Shown here one piece after another: positions 33,858 to 42,484 of a DNA stretch of 64,000 nucleotides (positions are counted from its first letter, which is position 1; the number at the start of each line of letters is the position of its first letter). The translations under genes and the position numbers were made by a program. The notes below the pieces were generated by a model. That model ran no database searches. It was not told the origin of the DNA and worked only from the letters and a program-made list of their open reading frames with translations. The stretch is from JANNVK01 sp031414415 (lineage in GTDB: Bacteria > Acidobacteriota > Blastocatellia > Pyrinomonadales > Pyrinomonadaceae), in contig JANNVK010000088.1 of the NCBI GenBank assembly GCA_031414415.1, positions 36,741 to 100,740 of the forward strand. The letters are read 5' to 3'.

Positions 33858-34526
33858 TTGAAAATACCAAATATTCTTGGAACTTTACTTTTCATATTTT
33901 TATTTTGTTGTTTGACTATTTCGCAAACAACAAATCAACTGAATTCCGACAATCAATCTTGGAATGATGTGCAAGTTGTTGTTCCGATAACAAAAAAACT
34001 TAATGGAATTTTTGGTGGAACTTTGCGGATTGGTCGAATCTTTCGTCATTTAGTTGATGAAAGATTAAGTTTTCAGCTTTCTTATAAAGCTAATAAAAAT
34101 TTTACTTTTGCGAGCGGAGTTATTTATCGTGGGGCACAACCATCTCAAAACCGAAAAGTTTATGAAACTCGATTTGTTCCGAGTGTAACAATTAATTTGC
34201 CAATTAAGAAATATATTTTGTCGAACAGAAATCAATATGAATATCATTTTGTAAATTCACGGCAAAACTTTTGGCTTTATCGAAATAGAACTCAAATTGA
34301 GCGTGAAATTATGTTTGGTAAATCAAAAATAAAGCCATTTGTTTCTGTGGAATTTTTTTACAATGGAACCCGCAAAGATTGGTTTCGCGGACGTTACGCT
34401 GCTGGAGTGAGCAAAAAAATTTATAAAAAACTTACGCTTGATGTTTTCTATTTGAGACAACAAGATGGAATTTCTCGTCCAGGAAATCTTAACGTAATCG
34501 GAACTACTTGGAAGATTAATTTGTAA
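33858..34526 (+). CDS. DUF2490 family outer-membrane protein
   Basis: A 222-residue protein with a Sec signal (PNILGTLLFIFLFCCLTISQ) and alternating polar/aromatic strands ending WKINL, which fits a small outer-membrane beta-barrel of the DUF2490 family. The function of this family is unknown. The start codon is TTG 33858. It is immediately upstream of the AhpD-like gene (5 bp) and inside the arsenosugar cluster, so it may export or import an arsenic compound; that is inference from context only. The palindrome at 33814 lies just ahead and may control it. Confidence 0.82.
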   Translation: MKIPNILGTLLFIFLFCCLTISQTTNQLNSDNQSWNDVQVVVPITKKLNGIFGGTLRIGRIFRHLVDERLSFQLSYKANKNFTFASGVIYRGAQPSQNRKVYETRFVPSVTINLPIKKYILSNRNQYEYHFVNSRQNFWLYRNRTQIEREIMFGKSKIKPFVSVEFFYNGTRKDWFRGRYAAGVSKKIYKKLTLDVFYLRQQDGISRPGNLNVIGTTWKINL

Positions 34527-34531
34527 AATTT

Positions 34532-34861
34532 ATGCATTATTACAACGAAGAAGATTTAGGTAAATTTGGCGATATTGCACAGCATAAACCCGATTTATTT
34601 GAAAAATTTATGGCTTGGTATGCAGCTTGCCAAGAAGAAGGTGCATTGTCGAAACGCGAAAAAGCATTGATTGGATTGGCTGTCGCTGTTACGGTTCAAT
34701 GCCCATATTGCATTGATGCTTATACAAATTCGTGCCTCGAAAATGGTTCAAATATGGAGCAAATGACCGAAGCAATGCACTTAGCTTCAGCGATTCGCGG
34801 TGGTGCGAGTTTGATTCACGGAATACAGGCGAAAAATTCACACGATAAAGTTTCGATGTAA
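34532..34861 (+). CDS. Arsenosugar-associated AhpD-like peroxidase (CPYC)
   Basis: A 109-residue protein of the alkylhydroperoxidase/carboxymuconolactone decarboxylase superfamily, TIGR04169-like, which co-occurs with ArsS. The redox pair is VQCPYCIDAY (Cys-Pro-Tyr-Cys), with the downstream helix MTEAMHLASAIRGGASLIHG. Some relatives carry selenocysteine in this pair; here both are Cys codons. It overlaps nothing but follows DUF2490 by 5 bp, and ArsS lies further on. It may protect or regenerate the radical SAM enzyme, but that is unproven. Confidence 0.9.
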   Translation: MHYYNEEDLGKFGDIAQHKPDLFEKFMAWYAACQEEGALSKREKALIGLAVAVTVQCPYCIDAYTNSCLENGSNMEQMTEAMHLASAIRGGASLIHGIQAKNSHDKVSM

Positions 34862-34863
34862 AA

Positions 34864-35439
34864 CTAGGAGATTTTCTCAGGTTTTTGCATCCGTTTTGGA
34901 CCGATCCAGAGCCAAAAACCTGTAATTGTAAAAATCAAAAGTGATGTTCCCATAATTGATGTGTAAAAAAGTTTGAAATAGCCATTAGTATTTAGATATT
35001 TATCAATTATTGAACCATCGTGAATATTTTCAATGAAATCAGCATTGCGGCGTTCGACGTGAAGCAATTCGCCTGTCGCTCCATCAACCTGAATTCCCCA
35101 ATAATCTTCAACGAAAATGAATTTCACCATTCCTTTATCTTGGCGAACATCTATTCGGTCAAGTTCGATGGAAAGTGATGGATTAACATTTTCGTGCAGA
35201 AATTTTTTGGCGTTTTTTCGAAGTTGGTCAAGTGGAAGCCAATCTTGTAGATTTTTGGAAGTTCCTTTATATGAATCGGCTAAAATCAGACCATTGCTGT
35301 TTTTTTTCCAACCGAGTAAAAGTCCGGTTATCGCTACAATAAAGAAAAAAGCGAATAAAAACGCACCGGTTATTCGATGGATTTTTCTGAATGTTCGCAA
35401 CAATTTTGCTTGGCGTTTTCTTTTACTTTCAATGTTCAT
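34864..35439 (-). CDS. PepSY-associated TM-helix protein
   Basis: From ATG 35439 a 191-residue inner-membrane protein. It has a first helix near residues 18-45 (GAFLFAFFFIVAITGLLLGW), a periplasmic PepSY-like part (GIQVDGATGELLHVERR), and a second helix near the end (GTSLLIFTITGFWLWIG). This is the small form of the PepSY_TM family, often linked to iron reduction or metal uptake. The frame runs to 35592, but that would overlap arsS, which starts at 35490 on the other strand. It is the only minus-strand gene between the AhpD-like gene and arsS, so it may be an insertion. Confidence 0.85.
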   Translation of the reverse strand: MNIESKRKRQAKLLRTFRKIHRITGAFLFAFFFIVAITGLLLGWKKNSNGLILADSYKGTSKNLQDWLPLDQLRKNAKKFLHENVNPSLSIELDRIDVRQDKGMVKFIFVEDYWGIQVDGATGELLHVERRNADFIENIHDGSIIDKYLNTNGYFKLFYTSIMGTSLLIFTITGFWLWIGPKRMQKPEKIS

Positions 35440-35489
35440 TTTTAGTTCAAAGGAAATTCTATTTTGTTTCCCTTGGATAAAATAATCAA

Positions 35490-36479
35490 ATGCAATTACC
35501 TGTTCTTCAAAAAAAAGCAAACTTGCCGCAAACTTCAATTTTGTTTGCGGAAAAACTAACTTCGCTAAAAATAAATCTTGTTTCCAAGACAATTGATACG
35601 CTTCAGGTAAATGTCGGCAAACTTTGCAATCAAGCCTGTAAACATTGCCACGTTGACGCTTCGCCGATTCGGACTGAGATTATCACTCGCAAAACGGTCG
35701 ATGCGTGTTTAGAAGTTTTGCGGAATAATGACATTAAAACTTTAGATTTAACCGGCGGTGCACCCGAATTAATTCCAGATTTTCGCTATTTCGTCATTGA
35801 GGCAAAAAAGATCGGAATTCATATAATTATTCGACACAATTTGACGGTGATGTTTGAAGAAAATCAGCTTGATTTGCCCCAATTTTTCAAAGAAAACGAG
35901 GTTGAAGTTGTATCGAGTTTGCCATATTTTATTGCCGAAAAAACCGATTCTCAACGCGGAACTGGAGTTTTCGATAAATCTGTCGAGGCTTTAAAAAAGC
36001 TAAATACAGTCGGTTATGGAATTGACGAAAAGCTACAGTTGAATCTCGTCTATAATCCGGTCGGAGCATTTCTTCCGCCCGAGCAATCTGCTATCGAAGC
36101 TGATTTTAAACGCGAACTCAAAGCTCGTTACGATATTTTTTTCAATAACTTATACGCAATTACAAATATGCCAATCGCCCGATATTTGGAATGGCTTCGT
36201 CGCACAAAAAACGAAGAATCGTATATGCAAAAACTCGTGAACGCGTTTAACCCGATGACAATTGAAGGTTTAATGTGCCGCAACATCATCAGCGTCGATT
36301 GGCTCGGAAATTTATACGATTGCGATTTCAACCAAATGTTAGAAATACCTGTTGAATCAAAACAAACTATCTTTAACTTCGAGATTACCAAACTAAAAAA
36401 CCGCACAATCGCGACAGAAAATCATTGCTACGGCTGCACGGCTGGAAGTGGTTCAAGTTGTGGTGGAACAGTTGCTTAA
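35490..36479 (+). CDS. arsS: Arsenosugar biosynthesis radical SAM protein ArsS
   Basis: ArsS is a radical SAM enzyme that attaches a 5'-deoxyadenosyl group to dimethylarsenic as the key step to arsenosugars. The 329-residue protein has the cluster motif CNQACKHCH (CxxxCxxC, about residues 45-53), LTGGAPEL, and a C-terminal SPASM-like Cys set ending CYGCTAGSGSSCGG. Some family members contain selenocysteine at the tail; here every position is encoded as Cys and the gene ends in TAA. It is preceded by the minus-strand PepSY gene and convergent with the next gene. With ArsM and the TIGR04282 transferase it makes a complete core set. Confidence 0.93.
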   Translation: MQLPVLQKKANLPQTSILFAEKLTSLKINLVSKTIDTLQVNVGKLCNQACKHCHVDASPIRTEIITRKTVDACLEVLRNNDIKTLDLTGGAPELIPDFRYFVIEAKKIGIHIIIRHNLTVMFEENQLDLPQFFKENEVEVVSSLPYFIAEKTDSQRGTGVFDKSVEALKKLNTVGYGIDEKLQLNLVYNPVGAFLPPEQSAIEADFKRELKARYDIFFNNLYAITNMPIARYLEWLRRTKNEESYMQKLVNAFNPMTIEGLMCRNIISVDWLGNLYDCDFNQMLEIPVESKQTIFNFEITKLKNRTIATENHCYGCTAGSGSSCGGTVA

Positions 36480-36481
36480 AA

Positions 36482-37288
36482 TTACGGAATTGGTCTCAGA
36501 AGGTCAGATAAACTGTGTAAACCTCCCAAATCGCTACTTATACAACGATGGCAAGATCCTGTTTTTGGTCCACCACCGCCTTCGCCTTCAGTAAAACTTT
36601 TAGACAAATCGCTTTTTAGCATACTGTTGTAATGAGTAAAATCCGTCTCATTTCCAGTTGGCGGATCACCACAAGAGTTATCAAAAATTATTTCATACGA
36701 AATGTTTGCTTCAATTGAAATTTGTGGAATAAGATTTGGTTGAATAATAGTCAAAATATTCAGAACACCATCAATTTCACACTTAATATCTGCACCCGTA
36801 ACATCGGCAGTTCTTCTTCTATTTGTAACTTCTAATCCTTTTCCAATTTGATAGAATTCTTGAGGAACATTTTGGGCATAAAAAACGCTGTCTGAAATCG
36901 ATAAAAACGTAAACGGGCGATTGGAGTTAGTTTCGAAAATATCGGTGTTGTTTTGATAAAGATCAGGTCCGTTTAAATCAATAACAAACTCCACACTTTC
37001 GTCGCCTTGATTCCAGGTAACTATTTCAGGTTGTTGAGCAGGATTAGCTGAAATAAAAAACCTCTCGTCTACATCTATATTTTCCAAAATTATCTGTTCA
37101 AATAAATTATCAGCAAGATACTTATTGACTATTATTTTTAGCTGATGTGTCGCAATATCTCTCAAAAAAACAGTTTCCCATTTGTTGTTCAATTCATTGA
37201 AATTTGAAACTGCTAAACCTTTTATCAAAATAGTAATATTAGAATCTGGAATTACTTTATTTGTGACACGTGGATATTGTTTTAGCAT
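36482..37288 (-). CDS. Uncharacterised protein, last gene of the sigma/CHAT operon
   Basis: A 268-residue protein that I do not recognise. The first about 215 residues look like soluble beta-rich domains (DSNITILIKG, FVIDLNGPDLYQNN). The last 36 residues are different: a Gly-rich linker (EGEGGGGPKTG), a CHRC pair, then SSDLGGLHSLSDLL. There is no signal peptide. It follows the TPR-CHAT gene by 36 bp with its own ribosome-binding site (GGAG), so it is the third gene of that operon. Such a tail in the gene after a caspase-like protease suggests a substrate or partner cut near the tail; this is inference and needs biochemical test. Confidence 0.75.
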   Translation of the reverse strand: MLKQYPRVTNKVIPDSNITILIKGLAVSNFNELNNKWETVFLRDIATHQLKIIVNKYLADNLFEQIILENIDVDERFFISANPAQQPEIVTWNQGDESVEFVIDLNGPDLYQNNTDIFETNSNRPFTFLSISDSVFYAQNVPQEFYQIGKGLEVTNRRRTADVTGADIKCEIDGVLNILTIIQPNLIPQISIEANISYEIIFDNSCGDPPTGNETDFTHYNSMLKSDLSKSFTEGEGGGGPKTGSCHRCISSDLGGLHSLSDLLRPIP

Positions 37289-37324
37289 AATTATTTTCTC
37301 CTCTATTCTATTGTTTTGGTATAA

Positions 37325-40300
37325 CTAAAATTGTGTATAACCTCCAAGCGAAGCGAATGCAGCCCAATAATACGGTTGTTTGAATTTTGAATCTTTGAGC
37401 ATTTCCAGTTGAGATTGACGCAATGCTTCATTGGTAAAAAGTTTTTCAGTTTTGCGAAGTTGATGAAAACGAATCATCAATTGCTTGGTTGCCTGAGAAT
37501 CAACCGACCACTGACTTGCCACAACCAAAGGAATATTTATTGCTAAAAACGTCCGCGAAGCACCAATCATTCCTTCGCCTTTGTAATATTTTTCTATTCC
37601 CGTGTCGCATGCAGAAAGTATAATCAATCTTGTATTTGAGAGTTTTTGGGTGATAATTTCGTGATTTGCCAAATTTGATTCTGTCTTTTTATCACCTGCC
37701 AAAACTAAACTCGAAAGCAAAGGAGTTTTTTCTTCAACAACATAATGCCCGGCAAAATGAAAAACATCAGCACTTTTCAAATTTTCTTTAATTTCTTGTT
37801 TGGTTGCATTATCCTCAACCAAGATTTTTGGATTTGTATATAGTTTGGCAATTTCAATTGCTTCACTTTTTGCTGAAAGTAGAGGTTTCAATAAATTTTC
37901 ATATTCAGCTTGGTTAAAAGTTGGATCTCCAACACTTAACAAAGTTTCTAATTGTTTCACACCAAATTCTTTAGCTTTTCTTGAGCAATTTAGAAAAACA
38001 TTGGCACTTGGAGAAAGCGAAATTTTGTAATCTTCAATTAGGTATTTATCAGAATAAAGCGTAATGAAAGGCACTCGAAACAATATTTTGTCAGGAATAA
38101 TAAATATTTGCTTATTGATATCAAGGTTATTTTTTATTGGCGAAATTAAAATTTGATAAAGTTCTTTTGAGATTTTTAATTGCTCGTTTGGCTCTTCGTT
38201 TTTTGAAATTAAATTAAGATAATTTGTGACCTTTTCTTGCAAGATTTCTGATGTAATTTCACTTATTGCTGTATTGAAACTATCTTTTGTAATTGTCCAA
38301 ATCAAAACTTTTTCAGACATCACAGAATAGACCAAAAGCTGTGAGTTTTCAGGCATTTCCAATTGAATTTGCTTTAATTTCAAAGGCTTAGAAAGATTTT
38401 CTGAAAACTTAATTTCAGGTTGTTTTTCTTCGGTCGCAACTTGTGCAAAAGAATTTTGCAGATCTAAAAGCGAACGTGATCGAGATTCTTCAGCATAATC
38501 AAAAGCACTTGCAAAATGTTCCTTTTTGAACTCATATTCCGTCGCAATATCGTAAACATCTTGTTCGTTTTCAAAAAAACTATTACGATTTTGTTCTTCT
38601 AAAATCTTTGTTCTATTACTTTCAAATAACTTAAATACTATCGGTAATTGGTCTTGAAAAGACTTCTCAATTCCTAATTCCAAGTAACAAAACAACTTTC
38701 CTTTATGTGCTGCATAGCTATTAATTTGATAGGTAGTTGAGTCAAAAAACTCGTTAGCTTTTTGATAATAATTTAATGCTACCTGATAATTTTTCGCGTG
38801 TTTTTCTAAGTTTCCAAGATACAAATTAGCGTTTGCGGTTTCTAAAAGCCTTTCGTCTTCTGAATTTAATAACTTTGCCGTCTCTAAGCCCTTTTTGGTA
38901 AATTCAATGGCATTTTCATAGTCTTTGAGATAACTATAAATGCTTCCTAAAGATAAATAAGAATCACATTTGAAGGAAACATCATCATTTATAAAAGCTA
39001 AATTCAAGAGTTCTTTGCCAAAAAGTAAAGCAGTATTATGATATTGAAAAGTATAGAAACTTTTTGTTAGAGATTCATAATCTCGCCATTTTTGCCGTTG
39101 ACTTGCTTCTGGTAATTTTTCTAAATCTAAACTTTTTTGTAAATATTGCAAAGCAACATTATCTCTATTTAATGATTTATATTCACTTGCAATTAAAGAG
39201 AGAATTTTCTGTTGATTCTGCGTATCTGAAGTTGATTCTGTGTATGTAAGAGCTTCCTTGTAGTAGTTCAAAGAGCTTGAAGTTTCTCCTATTTCACTTT
39301 GATTGATTGCTAACCAGCATAAAATATGACTCAAAAGCCATTTATAATCTTTAGTTTTGCAAGTTTTTTCTAAAGTTTGTAATATTTTTACACTTTGTAA
39401 AGTATTTTTTAATCTATTTACCAAATACCCAAGCCAATAATCGCAAAATAATACTTCGGATACATTATTTGTTTTAATAAATATTTTCTTTGCGTTTTCA
39501 AATTCTTTTTTTGAAACATCATAGTTTAGTTTCTTAGCTAAAGAAAAACCTTCCTTGATTCCATCTTGAGCTTGCTTTAACTCCGGCATTCTATCATCAG
39601 AAATATTTGTATAATATGTTGCCAAATCTCGCCAAAACAAGTCTCCAGATTTTTCTTGTTCTAGCTTTCCTGAGTAAATAAGTGCGTCCAATGCTATTTT
39701 TGCTTTGGATTCATCTCCAATAATTTTGCTATCAACAAACAAAAAAACAAGTTGTTGTGGAATCAACTTGCCTGTAATCATTTCACGATTTCTACTCAAT
39801 ACCTGCCACGCTTTTTCATCAGCATTAGCATCTTTTGCAGCAAGAAATTCTTGCAAGATTTCTTCTTTAGTTTTGCTGATTGGCTTATTTTCTTCGAGTT
39901 TTTTTAGACGTTCGCGAGCTTCTTCCGCCCATTTTGAGGTCGAATCAAGTTTGAGATAATTTTCCCAGGCTTCTTTGGCTTGGTTTGGCAGGTTAAGTAG
40001 TTCAATGCATAAGGCTTGGTTAAAAAGTGAATCGAGTGACATCTCGTCTTTTTCAATGGCTTTCGCAAATTCTTCGTTAGCTTTAGCAAAAAGTTCGAGT
40101 TTTCCATCTTCCTTAGCATTTCCTTTTTCCATCAAAGCCACACCTAAATCATTGTGCAATTTCGCGATATTTTGATTTTTCTTGATACCTTTTTCAAAAT
40201 TCTTAATCGCTTCATCGAAATTCTTTTCGGCGAGATAAACTCTGCCGAGTTCGTGATAGTTTTCGGCGGTTTCACTTTTTAGTAACGCTTCGGCAGCTCT

Positions 40301-40870
40301 TGCTTTTGCGGAAACTAAGTCGAGATTTTCTGTTTTTTCATTGGCTCCGCGTGTGCCTTCGGTTTTTGGTGCGTAATCGAAACCAGTGATTCTGCCTTCG
40401 GTTGGGCGTTCGTTTTTGTAAACTTTATTTAATGAAGCGAGGATTTCAGATTCTCGATAATATTGATTCCAAACGAAATATCCAGCGATTCCCGTTATTA
40501 GAATTACCGCACAAGCGACTGGAATTGGACTCAAGAAAAATGCTCTGAGAGAATCAATTAACCCGTTTTTTTTAGGTTTTATGTTTGGTTCTGGATTTTC
40601 GTCGATATATTTTCTCAAGTTTTTAGCAAAAACGAGCTTTTCGCGACGTTTATTTGTGATGAGAAAGTTTTTATAAAACAAAGTTCTCTCATCAGCCGAT
40701 AGTTTTTCGTCAGCAAAGTCTTGGATAATTTCTTCTTCTATTATTTCTAATTCTTGAAAATAATCTTTATCGGAAAAAATACGTTTTTCGACTGCTTCAG
40801 TTGCTTCGACATTTTTCAAGTTTCCGAGTAAATATTTTCTTAATTCAATTTTTTTACCAAATTTGGACAT
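37325..40870 (-). CDS. Membrane TPR-CHAT protease with anti-sigma-like N-terminus
   Basis: From ATG 40870 (AGAGGG just upstream) the product is 1181 residues. Residues 1-80 (KYLLGNLKN...AVEKRIFSDKDYFQEL) look like the anti-sigma-type domain frequent in Acidobacteriota, then one membrane helix (about 110-130, IPVACAVILITGIAGYFVW). Tetratricopeptide repeats follow at about 195-320 and again at 520-790. A C-terminal CHAT domain (about 850-1181), a caspase-like peptidase fold, has the catalytic His in HFAGH (near 1042) and Cys in SACDTG (near 1088). Both catalytic residues are intact, so it should be active. It follows the ECF sigma gene by 40 bp. Confidence 0.9.
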   Translation of the reverse strand: MSKFGKKIELRKYLLGNLKNVEATEAVEKRIFSDKDYFQELEIIEEEIIQDFADEKLSADERTLFYKNFLITNKRREKLVFAKNLRKYIDENPEPNIKPKKNGLIDSLRAFFLSPIPVACAVILITGIAGYFVWNQYYRESEILASLNKVYKNERPTEGRITGFDYAPKTEGTRGANEKTENLDLVSAKARAAEALLKSETAENYHELGRVYLAEKNFDEAIKNFEKGIKKNQNIAKLHNDLGVALMEKGNAKEDGKLELFAKANEEFAKAIEKDEMSLDSLFNQALCIELLNLPNQAKEAWENYLKLDSTSKWAEEARERLKKLEENKPISKTKEEILQEFLAAKDANADEKAWQVLSRNREMITGKLIPQQLVFLFVDSKIIGDESKAKIALDALIYSGKLEQEKSGDLFWRDLATYYTNISDDRMPELKQAQDGIKEGFSLAKKLNYDVSKKEFENAKKIFIKTNNVSEVLFCDYWLGYLVNRLKNTLQSVKILQTLEKTCKTKDYKWLLSHILCWLAINQSEIGETSSSLNYYKEALTYTESTSDTQNQQKILSLIASEYKSLNRDNVALQYLQKSLDLEKLPEASQRQKWRDYESLTKSFYTFQYHNTALLFGKELLNLAFINDDVSFKCDSYLSLGSIYSYLKDYENAIEFTKKGLETAKLLNSEDERLLETANANLYLGNLEKHAKNYQVALNYYQKANEFFDSTTYQINSYAAHKGKLFCYLELGIEKSFQDQLPIVFKLFESNRTKILEEQNRNSFFENEQDVYDIATEYEFKKEHFASAFDYAEESRSRSLLDLQNSFAQVATEEKQPEIKFSENLSKPLKLKQIQLEMPENSQLLVYSVMSEKVLIWTITKDSFNTAISEITSEILQEKVTNYLNLISKNEEPNEQLKISKELYQILISPIKNNLDINKQIFIIPDKILFRVPFITLYSDKYLIEDYKISLSPSANVFLNCSRKAKEFGVKQLETLLSVGDPTFNQAEYENLLKPLLSAKSEAIEIAKLYTNPKILVEDNATKQEIKENLKSADVFHFAGHYVVEEKTPLLSSLVLAGDKKTESNLANHEIITQKLSNTRLIILSACDTGIEKYYKGEGMIGASRTFLAINIPLVVASQWSVDSQATKQLMIRFHQLRKTEKLFTNEALRQSQLEMLKDSKFKQPYYWAAFASLGGYTQF

Positions 40871-40910
40871 TTTCCCTCTCAATATCTATATGAAAAAATC
40901 TTGCAAAACA

Positions 40911-41483
40911 TTACAACTTATTTTTTCCAACGCATTTAATTACACATTTTTCGAGCTTTTCTCTAATTCTAAATGCTCTGATACGCAACACTTCTTGGGT
41001 AATTCCGGCTGCTTCAGCAATTATTTTGCGATTATCAATTTTGGTTCTTTTCTCGTCTTGGTAATAATTTAAAATTAGTTGGTGTTCATTTTTTCCAAGT
41101 TCTCCGAGGCAAACTTCAAGGCAGTTAAGATTCCTCTCAGATTCTTCATCTAAAACAATGTTCTCGTTATTTGTTAGTGTAAGAGGAAGTTCTTCGTGTT
41201 TTGGCAATCGCAAAGACTCTAAAAACACATTTTGAGCAACGCCATAAAAATACAATGCAGGATCGCCTTGATAAGAATCAGCAACCTCGAAAATCTTTTT
41301 TGTAACTCTTTCAATTACAATATCGGCTAACTCTTCGGCGTGAAAACTTCCGCGAACAACAAAAATCTTAACCAAGCGTTGGCGAATAGATTCATATTTC
41401 TCAGCGGCGAGAATACGGTCTTTATTAAGCCAATCAAGGAGTTTGTCAAAATGTTGTTGACCAAGCTCTGGTTTTGTTGTCAT
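40911..41483 (-). CDS. ECF-type RNA polymerase sigma factor
   Basis: A 190-residue sigma-70 family protein. The region 2-like part is around residues 40-90 (ELADIVIERVTKKIFEV, DPALYFYGVAQNVFLE). The region 4 helix-turn-helix is near the end (NRKIIAEAAGITQEVLRIRAFRIREKLEKC). Sequence similarity to textbook ECF factors is modest. It is the first gene of the operon with the TPR-CHAT protease, whose cytoplasmic N-terminus looks anti-sigma-like. This suggests that the membrane protein holds and releases the sigma factor on a signal; that is inferred from gene order and domain type. Confidence 0.87.
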   Translation of the reverse strand: MTTKPELGQQHFDKLLDWLNKDRILAAEKYESIRQRLVKIFVVRGSFHAEELADIVIERVTKKIFEVADSYQGDPALYFYGVAQNVFLESLRLPKHEELPLTLTNNENIVLDEESERNLNCLEVCLGELGKNEHQLILNYYQDEKRTKIDNRKIIAEAAGITQEVLRIRAFRIREKLEKCVIKCVGKNKL

Positions 41484-41587
41484 TTAGGGGAAGTTCCTTG
41501 GTTCTAAAAAATCAAGAAATTACAAAAAATGTCTTTTCAGCTGATAATTTGTTTAATTAGTTTCAAAAGTTTATTTTGCAATGCAGT

Positions 41588-42403
41588 TTAAGTCAAGAGA
41601 TTTATGTTGTAATTCAACATTGTTTGCAAGTCATTATGAGTTTTACTAACTTCCAGATTGTTTGTTTTTTCATCAAAAAAAGCCGGAGCAATTCCGATTC
41701 CCGAAGAAGTTATAAAAATTTCGTCAGCTTTAAAGTCAAAATAGTTTTGTTCAACCTCAAAAACATTAAAATTCTCAAGAATTAATCCACGAATTGTTCC
41801 TGCGAGGCAACCTGTTTTTAAACTTGGAGTATAAATAAATGAATCTTGAACCCAAAAAATATTTGCCAGACAAACGGAAGTTATTTCATCTCGCTCGTTT
41901 AAACGAATTGCTTCATTAAAACCACGTTTATTTGCTTCCTCGAGTGCGAGCAAATTTTCTAAATAGTTACAAGATTTGATGTTAGACAGCGGCGAAGATG
42001 AATTTACGCGATATGGAGAAATAGTCAATTTTGCTTCGGTGATACTTTTTAAATCGGTAGTTGTTACTAAAATGCTTGTTTTTTGTTGAGGTGTTTCAGA
42101 CCAAATTTTGCTAACAGATTCGTCAAAAACCGAAACCCTCATTCGCCCTTTTGAAATCTTATTGGCAGCAATAATCTTAAAAATCTCGGCTTCAAATATT
42201 GCTTTTTCCAGCAGATTTATTCCTAAAATTTTTGCGTTATCAAAAAGTCTTAGCCAATGATTTTCCCACAAAAAAGGCTTGCTGTTGTGTATCAAAATTG
42301 TTGTAAAAATTCCTTTTCCGTAAAAAGAAGCAGACGAAATTGCCGAGATATTTACTTTATCGGCTGATAAAAGTTGCTGATTAAATGAAACGAATTTGTG
42401 CAT
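41588..42403 (-). CDS. PLP-dependent class IV aminotransferase (D-amino-acid/branched-chain/ADC lyase group)
   Basis: From ATG 42403 a 271-residue fold-type IV pyridoxal-phosphate enzyme. It has YGKGIFTTILIHN near the N-terminus, SCNYLENLLALEEANKRGFNEAIRLN in the middle, and TPSLKTGCLAGTIRGLI towards the end, the usual class IV core. The family includes branched-chain aminotransferase, D-alanine aminotransferase and aminodeoxychorismate lyase; the sequence at hand does not separate these. The frame extends upstream to 42481 through the next gene's terminator, so 42403 was chosen. It is monocistronic. Confidence 0.87.
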   Translation of the reverse strand: MHKFVSFNQQLLSADKVNISAISSASFYGKGIFTTILIHNSKPFLWENHWLRLFDNAKILGINLLEKAIFEAEIFKIIAANKISKGRMRVSVFDESVSKIWSETPQQKTSILVTTTDLKSITEAKLTISPYRVNSSSPLSNIKSCNYLENLLALEEANKRGFNEAIRLNERDEITSVCLANIFWVQDSFIYTPSLKTGCLAGTIRGLILENFNVFEVEQNYFDFKADEIFITSSGIGIAPAFFDEKTNNLEVSKTHNDLQTMLNYNINLLT

Positions 42404-42433
42404 TTTTTTATAAGTCAAGTTTATCAAAACAAA

Positions 42434-42461
42434 CAAAAAAGACTGCCATTTCTGACAGCCT
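42434..42461 (-). terminator. Terminator of the secreted nuclease gene
   Basis: On the minus strand AGGCTGTCA and TGGCAGTCT pair over 9 bp (two G-U pairs) around a GAAA tetraloop, then a T run (42439-42434). Confidence 0.88.
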
Positions 42462-42484
42462 TGAGGTTCAATTTTTAACAATTT

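Noticed and set aside
41588..42481. Longer start of the class IV aminotransferase at 42481
   Set aside because: It would run through the terminator of the nuclease gene; the conserved start MHKFVSF at 42403 fits the family better.
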